Assembly: GCA_033002965.1 (NCBI GenBank)
Contig: JAURVB010013853.1
Span: forward strand, 62,001 to 126,000
Length of the DNA: 64,000 nucleotides
Direction: 5' to 3'
From: Piper betle
Lineage: Eukaryota > Streptophyta > Magnoliopsida > Piperales > Piperaceae
Shown here: piece by piece, positions 35,565 through 46,275 of the stretch
How positions within the stretch are numbered: position 1 is the stretch's first letter
How the letters are laid out: each line of letters opens with the position of its first letter
The notes under the pieces: generated by a model
What the model was told of the DNA's origin: nothing
Seen by the model: only the letters and a program-made list of their open reading frames with translations
Database searches by the model: none
Position numbers and translations under genes: made by a program

Positions 35565-36315
35565 TTAACTGATTTACTCTTCGAGTGGGCTACAAACAAT
35601 GTTCTTGAAAACTAACATACACGGATGGAGCTTGGAAACAGATTAGCCGAGACTGCCGAGACTGCTAGATGCAAATATCTCGTACATTTGTTTGACACAG
35701 GTAAGCATTGATTTGAATGTGTCCCTAGCAGAGATATTGATGCAACTAGTGATTCGTTCACCTCCCTTGTATCTATTAAAGGTTTTTTTTAACACGTATC
35801 TATTAAAGTTGGTGATAAAAAAACATATGAAAAGGTTTTTACACTTTATGTTTCGCTTCAATATGTTGTTCATATGAACTAAAAATTGTTCATCATAGAT
35901 CACAAGAATTGGTAGTTTTTCTTCTCGTCACAAGAATTCATAGTCGTATTTCCAGCGATTTGCAAGAAACAGTTTCAATAAAGGGTTCTGTCATACATTC
36001 TTACCACCTGAAAACTCCATAATCATCTTCTTCAACTGCCAAACGACAAGAGCATCCCACACACACACACACAGCAAATGTGCCGACTACTTCTTTTATC
36101 CCAAATTGACTTGACAGCCATAAGAGAATACTGGGTAAACGAACATATAATCTTCAGCGCGACATGATCAACCGCGGCACGAGAAACGAATATTATTAAT
36201 CATCATTGCAAACTTTACCGAGTTGAACTGTAGGATAAGACCTCTTAAAATTGCTTGTTCGGCCCGGTTGTTGGTTCTGCGTCCCTCGACTGTGAGTGCA
36301 CTTCTGCTAAAGGAT
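35565..36315. other. Between tail-to-tail genes
   Basis: This holds 3' flanks. A minus-strand frame at 36168-36315 (SRSALTVEGRRTNNRAEQAI) follows directly from the last TORTIFOLIA1-like exon and could be a further exon or untranslated sequence. A short CA run lies near 36058-36073. Confidence 0.4.
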
Positions 36316-38619
36316 TTACCACAAACCCCCTGGATTTTTAAACCTGCCTCTGTCCAAGTTGTTTCCAAGAAAGGATGGTGCTCCAACAGATGTGGAAAAT
36401 CTAGAGATGGAGTATCTGCCTACGACAATATTCCTTCTCCAGAATTTTGAACTAAGGAAGTCTGCACCGGGTAATCTACAACATGTAGCTGCACTATCTG
36501 CTCTATCACAGTTACTCATTCTGGCAGCTGAGGCAGCCAAGTCATGAGAAATCTCATCCAGTGCTTTCTCAAGGCCTCGGACCCTCGTTTCCAAAGAGCG
36601 CATTCCACTCTGCGAGCTCCCAATGAATTTCTAAGAGATGACAACAAACATTGAAATGATCAAAATATCATAAGAACACGCCCGTATTCTGGGTATAACA
36701 TTCGTGGACTGATAGATACTTACATGATAAAAAATCATAAACATTGTAGAAAATATTGCATATAACAAACATGTCTTTGTTTGTCATTGAGTATCACTAC
36801 TCTTGCTACACAGATAGGTGCTCTTGCTGAAAAATAAACAAGCATATATGGTTTAGAATGAGTACCTGAAGCATATCTAACAAGCTTGCTTGTTGGTTCT
36901 CAATTTGGACCAACTGTTTCCTGATCAATGACAAATCACCACCATCTTTTTGAGCAGCGTAGGTTTCTTCCGTAGCATTGGCAAATGCAGCTGTAGATCC
37001 CGTGCTCTCCTTCTCCTGTAGAGGTACCACACGAGAGTGGGATTTCAAACCACCAAATTTCTGCTTCTTGTTGTCAAACAGGACACGTTTAACTTCCAGC
37101 TTAGATTGCAAATTTCTTCCTTTTCCAGTTTGGATGTTGTCTTCCCGCATGATTTTAGATCCAGACTCCCGGGGAACGGCAATCTCAATTTTCCAATCGG
37201 AAGCTGATTTCTTGCTGCTAGCCTTGTTGGGGTATAATGAAGGTGATGTTGATCTTTTGGCCACACTGGTTTTTTTGTTCTGCTCTGATGCTGCCGACTC
37301 TAAACCAGTGGCACTGTTGGAATTTTTGCAAGTCCTAGGAAAAGGGCCATCGCTAACATTCTCTGGGAATTAGATAAAGATAACCAACCATCAACAAGAA
37401 GTAAACATACAATTTAATTTAAACGGAAGGCCCTACAATGTTGATAACAGAAGGATCTCTGCCACCAGCGTCTGTTGAACATGGTAACCCACAAAGTTCA
37501 AAATCGACAAATCAATTTGTAGAGAGTGGTAAAAAAATGTACACCTCCAGAAGAGGATTTGGATTGATCCGGATGTGAATTATCATTGCTTGGAACTCCT
37601 CCATGGACTTGATTCCACGCTTCGATCATCCGATTCATTGAATCCCTAGCAGCCTTCACCTGCATTTGTCAAGATCGATCGCAGTAGAGCACTAGTAGGA
37701 GTACCATCGGGATTCGCTTCCAAAAAAGAAATGAAATGAAAAAAGAAGTCGTAAGATCCAAAATGTACCTTGTCAAATCTTCGTGCCTCAAATTGGAGCA
37801 AGCAAGCATCCTTGAAGTCCCCGACGAGGTCCCTCTCTGCGTCGGCCACCGAGAGTAGCGCCTCGGCGGCGGCCTTCCTGGCGGCCCAGTCGTCGCTGCC
37901 GAGAAGGTCCACCAGCGCCGGGATCAAGAGGGCGAGGAGGTTGGGGCTGCGTGCACCGCCGGCGCGGACGATGCTGGCGACGGCGGAGAGAAGGGCGGAC
38001 TTGGGCTTGAAAGCGTCGGAGCGGAGGAGCTTGAGGAAGCGGGGGAGCACGCGCTGGAGGTGGGCGGGGTCGACGGCGGGGGAAGCGTCGACGGCGGCGG
38101 CGAGGCAGAGGGCGGCGCCGGTCTGGAGGTGGAGGTCCTGGTCGAGGAGGATGGCGTCGGCGAGGGGCTTGAGGAAGGAGGCGGAGAAGGGGGGCGGGTG
38201 ACGGAGGCGGCGGCGGCAGAGACGGCGTCGACGCATGCGGAGCGGACGGAGGAGTCGGCGTCGCGGAGGCGGCGGAGGATGGAGAGCAGCATCTTGGGGA
38301 GGACGGGGGTGAGGCGGTTGGTGTGGGTCCGGGCCAGGGTGGTGAGGAGCCGGACGCATTGCCGCCGGACGGGCGACTTGTGGGAGGCGTCGGTGTGGTA
38401 GATGCAGGACAGGAAGGGCGCGTAGCAGTCCGGCGACAGCGACACCGCCATCTTCTCTAACTCCGCCGACGCCATGGCGAAGGTGTCTCGGTCCGAAAGC
38501 TTGTTCAGACAGGTGATGGCCTTCTTCTTCAGATCAGCCGGCGACGAGGAGGAGGCGGCGGCGGCGGCCGACGACAGGTGGGAGCGGTTCCCGCCGGCGG
38601 GAGAGGGTTGCATCGGCAT
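36316..38619 (-). CDS. TORTIFOLIA1/SPIRAL2-like microtubule-associated protein
   Basis: This is a plant-specific HEAT-repeat protein family that binds cortical microtubules and controls organ twisting. Exons: 37769-38619, 37545-37659, 36866-37362, 36316-36630, about 590 codons. Exon 1 encodes the N-terminal HEAT array (LKKKAITCLNKLSDRDTFAM, ALVDLLGSDDWAARKAAAEA). Exon 2 encodes ARDSMNRMIEAWNQV, and exon 4 has the C-terminal helical region and CCRLPGADFLSSKFWRR. The start is the ATG at 38619 (MPMQPSPAGG); nothing earlier in frame begins with ATG. Exon 1 is one base short: at a run of six G at 38189-38194 (C on the coding strand) the frame shifts before FSASFLKPLADAILLDQD, and one extra C restores SVTRPPFSAS. 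The last exon ends at TAA 36316, but a donor-like GTGGTAAAT overlaps that stop, so a further exon is possible. Confidence 0.88.
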
Positions 38620-41600
38620 TGAAGTTGCGGCAGCAATCACTTAATTTGATTTACTGACCGCAGCCGTGGGTGTGGGTAAGCTATAAATAAATACTCGCCC
38701 GCATTTCATTTCTCTTCATTTATTTATTTTATTAAGTAAATATGGAGGTTGAAATACCATGAAAAATATGTTTTTTTCTTCTTCCTCGTTCAGTTTCTTG
38801 CGTTTTATTACTAAACATAAATAAATAAATAAAAATTACACAGCCCACATCCATCCCCATCAATCCATCGAAAGAGTTTCATAAGCTTTTTTTTAAAAAA
38901 TGTTTCTGGATCTGCAAATGTGAGAGCGCGTTCTGAGTGATGGTGCAAGGGCAACTGCTGCGGATGCCCCGCGCGCGGGAATTATTGAAAGACTAACATA
39001 TTCTCTTTCTTTTCTTGCTCTTATTAATCAATTAATTAACTATTTATTTATTAATTAGAGGATGGATGTGGAGGGAGACGCAATCACATCATCATCCATT
39101 CCTCTTCTGTTCTGAGGTCGAATGGCTTTTAGCTTAACCGGCCCCCTATCACGACTCCTCTCCTCTCCTCTCCATGAATAAACGAACGAATGAATAGCAG
39201 GGCACCAATTACCAAACCAAATTGAAGTCCAACATCTGAGCCTTGTCGGCAGATCTCCTCGTTAGTTAGTGCATTCCCTCAAGTCTCAATAATTAAGATT
39301 TACATGTACATGTGTGTGTATATATGTATATATACTTTTCCTCTTAATATGCATATACACAGTAATGAATATATACTCCTCCTCTCCCTCTTTCTCGTGG
39401 CTCGCATAAATCAAACGGGGGATGATTAGAAGATGAGCAGGAGAAGAGCGGGCGGGGAGCTTAAATGTGGAGAAGGGGGCCATCGACTTAATTGCATCTC
39501 CATGTGATGATGAATGGGGGAAGGTGAGCTAGCAGGCCCGCCCGCGCGGTGGCTGTCTTTCACGTGACTGTAGCAGTCCTTGATTAGTTGCCATACTCCT
39601 CTTTTATCATTCATTCATGCCCATTCTACAAATTATAATTGCATATATCTTTCTCAGCGGGGGAAATAAATCAAAAGAAAATTCCTACTGCAGATACATA
39701 AATTTACAGTAACTAATTTCATCGTCTTGCTCCTCTTGTGGAATTAAATCAATTCCCCACCAAACAAATATTGTTAACAAGCTCAGGGGAAAGAATGCAT
39801 GATCACAACTTCATTTCCTCGCGGACGAATCGAACGCTAATTGTGGTAATGGCAAAGGTGATCATTTCCATTCTATGCGCCTTGCCGGTTGACTGCGAGC
39901 AGGCCTCACCCACATGGGGGAGGGAGAGGTTGGGACAATACCCCCTTTGCCCCACCCCATCAAATGTCTCTTCTACCCAATACCTAATGCCTAATACTAA
40001 TGTACATAGCCTACATTTTGGATCCATCCCCATGTGGAGCTCATTTGTCCGGATCAGATGAATGCAACAGGGGCCGTAATACGACATTCTTCTTGTGACA
40101 TGGCCCCCCTTGGGCGACCTGGACTCGAATCTTGCTTGGTAGCACCGCCAATCCTTTTCTTGCTTACTAATTTTTGCCATCTCTTTACGGCTCCTCTCTA
40201 TTCCATGTTAATCACGATCCATGCCTCTTCCCAAGTACTCGCCCATATTTTTTTCGCTTAAATTAGTTACTTCATCACAAGTACTCTTACTCGATTCCCG
40301 CTTATCATTTTCAGGTGTACCCTTACATGGTCCACCTCCCCACCAGCTGGTTCGTCCTCTGTTATACATCTGGGCAATCTTATAGCACCCACTGCAAACT
40401 AAATGTATAGCTTAGCTGCAGGGCGGGCCCATTCAGAGACGGCGAGTACACTGATTACTGAATACCAAAAAACACCATATACATATTGCTCATTATAAGA
40501 AAATCGATTTTCAGTAATTACTTCGCATGTTAATGTCAAACAAGATTACAAGAAAACGTAAGTTGTATGCATGCCTTGACGCACATATCTACATAGAATA
40601 AGAGGATTTTTACATGCACCGCATAGTTAATTTGAGTTTTAAGATAGCTCTTGCTTTCTAACTAAGCGACTTACGATTGCACTCAAAACCAGCAATCGCG
40701 CGAGGTGCGTTTAATTGATACTGGAAATTGAGGGGCAACCATTCAAAAATAAGGATCATTCCTTTCAAACGCAGGGGGAAAGATTGAAGCGGCCCTCCAT
40801 GTTGAGGAACCACCGGCAATGCCGTTTTCACCGACATCTTTACATGGCTTTCAATATGCTAAAGTCCAAAGAAGAGAAAACCCGTCAAGTCAAAATGATA
40901 TCACGCCATCCTTCACTAATAATTAATGTGCTAGTCAGGGTGGTGAAATGATCAGCGTTAATAAAGCACGGCTCACTAGTAATTCCACACTTGCGTTGGT
41001 TTTCCAGTTTTATCTAATCCCGATTTGATTACCGGGTTCGGCCCTTGTGAAATGACATAATAATGTTAATGACGTAGAACAAGTCATTGGTATTAATTAA
41101 AGGGATCAGGTAATTAATTACTTTAAGGGTATATTTGATTCTCCCAAAATTGCATTAAAAAATATAAAATATGGAACTCATAAATTTTATTGTGTATGGA
41201 TGTCTTAAAATTTAACTTTTTTTAAAAGTTAAATTGAATCTTTGAAAAATTTTTACAAAATAATATTTTCTTACAAAAAATAAAAAAATTTGTGAATTTC
41301 ATTTTTTTGGAGGCGCATGTAAATGCACCCGAAAAGGAATATTTTATTTTTATTTTATTTTTTATTATCTAAATACGTAAGAATAACTTTTAAAATTTTT
41401 ATGTAATTTTATATTAATGCATTTTTATTTCATGTGATTTTTTTTATTTACATTATTTTCATGTCAACCAAACAAGGCCCGAAAAAAAAATCTCCATCTA
41501 AGCTAGAACAAAGATCCGAGCAGAACAATGCCCAATATTAACTTCCATGGGAAAATTTCAAGTAATTAGCTTCAAATGAGTAGTATTTTAGGTCGAAACC

Positions 41601-42400
41601 AATTTATAGAATCATGGTAGGGTAGCCGCCAGTTTCTTAATTGGATTAACTATTATAAGCATGCGAAATGGACGGAATAGACTATGAAATTTAGGGCATT
41701 ATTGCCTAAAATAGTGCTAAATATGTCAAACAAATATAGTGGCGACCTCGCCATTTTGTTTTGATCAGTCTTAAATATCAATTATTTTTGTTGACTAATT
41801 TAACCAATCTTAAGAAAGCCATGCAAGTATATATACGCAAATAATTTCATATTTTGGATTCAGACATGCATGATTTTTTATTTTAAAAAAACGTCACTAA
41901 TGAGAACAATATTGCTTCGTCCTCGATTTTAGTTAATCGTTGTTAGAAGTCTTTACGTTCGTGCACAATGCGAGGCTGCCAAAGGCCGAACTTTAATGAC
42001 GTTCACGTTAGGCTAGGCCCATGTTAGGCTAAGCCCATATTGAACCAGGCCCACAGATCTTATAATTGTCATACTTCATTAGAAGGTGCAATTATATATT
42101 CTTTACAATAAAATAGAAAGATTCAATCCTCTCCCAAAAAATAAATTGGATTGATTTCATATTGATTTCACAAAAAAAAGAGAGATTTAATTTAATTAAG
42201 TTATGATAAAGGGTGTCTCGACTCTGTAACTAAAGAATTGAGAGGAAGTAGAGGAAGATAATATTGCAGGGTAAAACGGATATGGTGCGCACCTTCTCCT
42301 TCCACCATGCATGTACAGATTACATTATCATTTGATCTTCTTGGGTAGTAATAGTAATAGATAGACATGCAGCAATAGCCTTGGAAAAATTGAGCTTTCA
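38620..42400. other. Intergenic, 3.8 kb
   Basis: No gene is recognised. A frame at 39803-40180 (minus) lies in what reads like dispersed repeat DNA. It contains GATTCGAGTCC at 40121-40131 (minus), similar to a tRNA B-box, but no A-box or tail is clear, so a SINE is only possible. 41100-41500 and 41700-42200 are AT-rich and featureless. Confidence 0.45.
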
Positions 42401-44671
42401 TCAATTTTGGTGAGTGGTAGTCGATGCTTGTTGGAGAGCGACGAGGCCGAAGTAGGTGCCCTTGGGGCCTTTGGCCAAGAGGGAGGAGTGGGTACCCTTC
42501 TCCACCACCCTCCTCCCCTCCTCCCCTCCTCCATCACCGCTATCAGGTAGCAGTCCCGGACAGTGCTCAGCTGATGCACCGCTACCACGCTCGTCCTCTC
42601 AACCATCACCCTCTCCAATGCATCCTGCACCACCCCTCACCACACAGTCTGAAACCACTGTTGGGTTCTCAGAGCCCCCACCCAAATTTCAAAATTACTA
42701 TTGGGTCTAACGGGATTTCAAACGGGACTTGTAATAAGTGTGATGAGACTCTTTTGATTCAAAAACTAATTCAAGAATTAAGGCTTTCTCATTACTCTTT
42801 TACAAGTCACTAACAACCTCTATACATGATGTAGGATAAACCCAACACTCCCCCGCACAACGTATCGTACCCACCCTTTAGCCCGCTTCTGAATTCGTGG
42901 GCGTTCGCTGTTCTCGCTGCCGCCTCCACCTCTGCATCAGTGCAGGCTCCCCCTCCTCCTCCATATAGGCAATGTTGTCCTTGATGGAGCCGGCAAACAA
43001 GGTGGGTTCTTGGCTCACCAGGGCAATGTGCTTTCGGAGGGGCTTTTAAGTGGTACGATCTGATGTCCATGCTGTCGATCCTAACGCAACCTTTTATGGG
43101 ATCGTAGAAGCGTTCTATTAAGCTGATGATCGTCGATTTTCCCGAGCCACTTGGCCCGACGAGCGCTGTTGATCGACCGGCCTTTATGTCTAAGGAGAAG
43201 CCCTTGAAGATTACCACGTCTGGCCGGGAAGGGTAGGCAAAGTGCACGTCCTTGAGCTCCACCCGGCCAACGAGCTTGCCAGGACTGTGCCCATCTGGGT
43301 CGTCGAGCTCGATCGGCGTGTATTGGTCAAGGACGGCGAAGACGGTAGCGACGGCATCGGCGCCCTTAGCGAGGTCGGTGGTCATGCTGCCGGCGTCAGC
43401 GATGACGCGGCCGGTGCTGACTAGTATCGTGAATGTTTGAAGCAGCTCTTTAGCGGAGATGAGGCCCTGGGCGACGAGTTTGCCCCCGTACCAGAAGCCA
43501 AGGGCCCAGGTGCATGTCATGAGCGATTGGGAGGAGCCGAGGGCAAGGCCGGCGTACCATGCCTGGCGGATGCTCTCCTTACTGGGGCCCTGCTGGGCTT
43601 GCTCGAATAGGTGGAGGATGCGGTCCTGGGATGAGAAGGCAGCGACGGTGAGGAGGTTGGAGACGGCTTCGGCGGCCAGCTTGCTGCTTTCGTCCTGTGC
43701 CTTGATCGCTTTCTGGACATGCTTTTAGGAGCACCTTCCTCGCATAGAAACAAAGGATGATAAGGGCTTGGGCGGCGATCATCACAAGAGCTAGCCTCCA
43801 ACCTATGATCAGCCCGCCAACGCATGCAATCGCTACCGCCGAGATCGCTTGTACCATGAGACCCATCCGGTCGCCGACCAAGGATCTCATCACATTGGCG
43901 TCTTTGGCGAGTCTGGAGCAGATTGTGCCCGTGGAGTTGTCCTTCCCATCAAACCAACGGACTTCGAAAGTGAGGATCTTAGACAACATCGGCTCTCGAA
44001 CCCGTTTGGTCAAGTTCTCGCCCATGACAGCGAAGTTGTAGTGTTGAACTATGTTCACCAAGAAGGCATAGATGGACAGCGACATGAAGAAGATGCTGTA
44101 GGATCTAATCTTGCGCTTGATCTCGTCGTGGTCTTGCAAGAAGTAGATGAAGATCATGCTCCCCATTATGTAGGAGTAGATGGGTTGCACCGCCCCAAAA
44201 GAGGCCGCGCTCAGGCAGCCGACGCAGGCTTGCTTCCACTCTGGCGCATTGAACCGGAGCAGTCTCCAGAATGAAGGAGCAGGCAGCTGCTCATCCTCTT
44301 TAGGTTGATCCCCATCGTCTTGATGATCAAATGAGAAGCAGTTGGTGGAGCTGGCTATTGGGTAGCGATTACTGCTAGAGATCATCATTGATAAGGAGCT
44401 TTCCCCGACTTGGCCGCTGGTGGACTTTGAGGAGTCTGTGGCCATCTGTTGGAAGCGAACGAGGGAGGAGTAGAGGCCGTCGGGGATGCAGATGAGATGG
44501 TCGTGGGTGCCGGTCTCCATGACTCGGCCATCTTGGACGACAGCGATAGTGTTGGCATTGCGGATGGTGGAGAGGCGGTGGGCAATGAGGAGGGTGGTGC
44601 GGCCAAGCAACGCGGCATCGAGGGCATCCTGGACGATTTGCTCCGACTCATTGTCAAGGGCTCTGGTGGCC
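42401..44671 (-). pseudogene. ABCB (MDR/P-glycoprotein-type) transporter, C-terminal half, broken
   Basis: ABCB proteins are plasma-membrane exporters with two membrane domains and two ATPase domains. This part begins with the end of ATPase domain 1 ([20 protein letters not shown], then [16 protein letters not shown]), then the linker, membrane domain 2 (about 44280-43480) and ATPase domain 2 with an intact Walker [17 protein letters not shown]. Lesions are visible. One A is missing at 43723-43726 and one G near 43704-43712 ([11 protein letters not shown] is split over frames). The frame is lost at about 43045 and regained at about 42965 ([17 protein letters not shown] off frame). The signature and Walker B of domain 2 are absent, replaced by the element at 42659-42847. 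Repeat expansion at about 42500-42535 precedes [20 protein letters not shown]. The C-terminus ends with [10 protein letters not shown] and TGA at 42401. Confidence 0.9.
42659..42847 (-). mobile_element. Short TG..CA element (solo LTR or TRIM-like) inside ATPase domain 2
   Basis: The 189-bp segment begins TGTTGGGTTCTCAGAG and ends GGATAAACCCAACA, so its ends form the inverted repeat TGTTGGG/CCCAACA typical of LTRs. It lies between codons for GGYDTLCG and those for [10 protein letters not shown]. About 55 codons that should stand here (signature motif, Walker B, D-loop) are gone, so insertion was accompanied or followed by a deletion. No target duplication is clear. Confidence 0.6.
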
Positions 44672-45482
44672 ATGGTTGCAAAAATTAGAATCGGAATCGG
44701 AATCGGTCTAAATCGGATAAGAATCGGTTCAGTTGAATCGGCCTAAAACGGTTTTATACAAAAATTTTAACTTAGTCAAAATTAGTGAGTATTAGTATAA
44801 AATATGTCATGCTGATGTAATTTTCATGTTATAATGTGTATTATATTTTATAATATTTTTTTCATATTTTTTTGGATTTTTTAAAATTATTTAGAGTTAG
44901 TTATTATTTTTAACTTGAGTAAGAGTCGAGTCAACTTTTAATTACAAGAATACCATCCCTCGTTCTCCCCCCACCGCCGCCCAAATACCCACCCCCAATG
45001 GCCGCCGCCGCCCCGCCCCACCGCCCTCGCTGCCCTCACCGCCCTGTCGCCCCGTCGCCCCTCCCCTCGTCCCATGTCCCGCCCCGTTGCCGCCCTCGCC
45101 ACCCTATTGCCCAGTCGCCCCCCTCCTCGCCTTCCACCCCGCCTCGCCGCCTCGCCACCCAGCCCCGCCCTCGCAGCTCGCCCGCTCCACCTCGCCACCC
45201 CGTCGCCTCCCTCGCCGCTCGCCCTCCCCGCCCCGTCCCACGCCGCCGTTGCCCCCCAGCCCCTCCCCCTGGTCGCCCTTGTCGCCTCCCTGTCGCCGGC
45301 CGAAATCAGCCGATTCGAGCTGATTCCGGAATCGGCTGGAATTGGGTGAAATCGGCTCAAATCGGCTGATTCACGGGCCGATTCGAGCCTAGCCGATTCA
45401 TGTTGTTTTTTAAATCGGATCGCCGCCGATCAGATTTAAATCGGCCGATTCCAAGTAGAATCGGCCGATTTATACATCTGTG
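44672..45482. mobile_element. AATCGG-armed element, copy B, inserted in the ABCB gene
   Basis: The left arm reads ATGGTTGCAAAAATTAG followed by AATCGG hexamers. The right arm is rich in CCGATT and ends CCGATTTATACATCTGTG. The flanks CTGGTGGCC (44663-44671) and CTCGTGGCC (45483-45491) are 8 of 9 identical, a 9-bp target duplication as made by Mutator-like elements. The insert splits the Walker B/D-loop codons of ATPase domain 1 (LLLDEATS on one side, RALDNESEQ on the other). The core contains TCATGCTGATGTAATTTTC, AACTTGAGTAAGAGTCGAG and a GC-rich block, collinear with copies A and C. The Pro/Arg-rich frames in the GC-rich block are not convincing proteins. At 811 bp it is non-autonomous. Confidence 0.82.
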
Positions 45483-46275
45483 CTCGTGGCCTCGTCAAGG
45501 AGGAGGATGTGTGGGCTCTTGATGATGGCCCTGACTATGGCTATCCTCTGCTCTTGCCCTCCCGACATTTGCACTCCCCTCTCTCCCACCTACACACGTA
45601 TATGTATTTTCCATTTCATATTTGCGTATGTTATTGCATGAGCTCCTGTATAGCATTCTACTATAAATGTTCAACACAATTAATGATCAACACATTACTA
45701 ATTCAGTTTTGTAAACAAAATAAATCAATAGAGAGAAGAGGGATCTAGTGATTGACGTAACTAACCTGGGTGTCATATCCCCGAGGGCGGGCGCTGAGTA
45801 ATAAATTTGTGGGCATTAGCAGCTTTAGCAGCAGCTTCAACCTCTTCCATAGTGGCATCCTCCTTGCCGAAGAGGATGTTCTCTTTGCTGGTGGTTGCGA
45901 ACAAGGCCGGCTCCTGGCTCACCAACCCCATCTGTGACCTCAACCACTTGAGCTGCAGCCTCTTCACATCCACCCCATCCACCGTTATCTCCCCGCCGAT
46001 AGGGTCGTAGAACCTCTCCAACAAAGCAATGGCCGTCGACTTCCCGACCCACTTCCTCCCACCAGCGCCACCGTCTGCTCCGCCAGCACTCGCAGGGAGA
46101 ACCTCTTGAACACCATGTTGTCAGGTCTTGACGGATAGGCAAACTCCACGTCTCGGAACTCCACCTCCCCAGCCACTCGTTCCAGCACTTGCCCATCCAT
46201 ATGGGAAGAGTCTATCACCGGCATTCGTTTGATCACCGTCAATATTCTCTCCCCCGTGGAGGTTGCATCCGAAAG
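45483..46275 (-). pseudogene. ABCB transporter, ATPase domain 1, broken
   Basis: Two exons are recognisable. 45766-46275 carries [20 protein letters not shown], the A-loop region [10 protein letters not shown], Walker A and the Q-loop stretch [20 protein letters not shown]. 45483-45589 carries [18 protein letters not shown] and ILLLDEAT. The Walker A glycine run is intact (ALVGGSGSG), but one A of the Lys codon is missing at 46040-46042. The frame then reads SRRPLL instead of [13 protein letters not shown] second shift lies just before GYDTQ at about 45775-45790 (four extra bases). The AATCGG-armed element follows directly, inside the Walker B/D-loop codons. Confidence 0.9.

Noticed and set aside
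40121..40131. tRNA gene or SINE suggested by a B-box-like motif
   Set aside because: No A-box, cloverleaf or poly-A/T tail could be found around it.
39803..40180. 125-codon minus-strand frame with several cysteines
   Set aside because: It starts without gene context, has no recognised domain and lies in repeat-like DNA; it may be a dispersed repeat, not a gene.
44938..45369. Pro/Arg- or Gly/Arg-rich frames in the AATCGG-armed element
   Set aside because: They are GC-rich core composition again; frames are not preserved between copies A, B and C.
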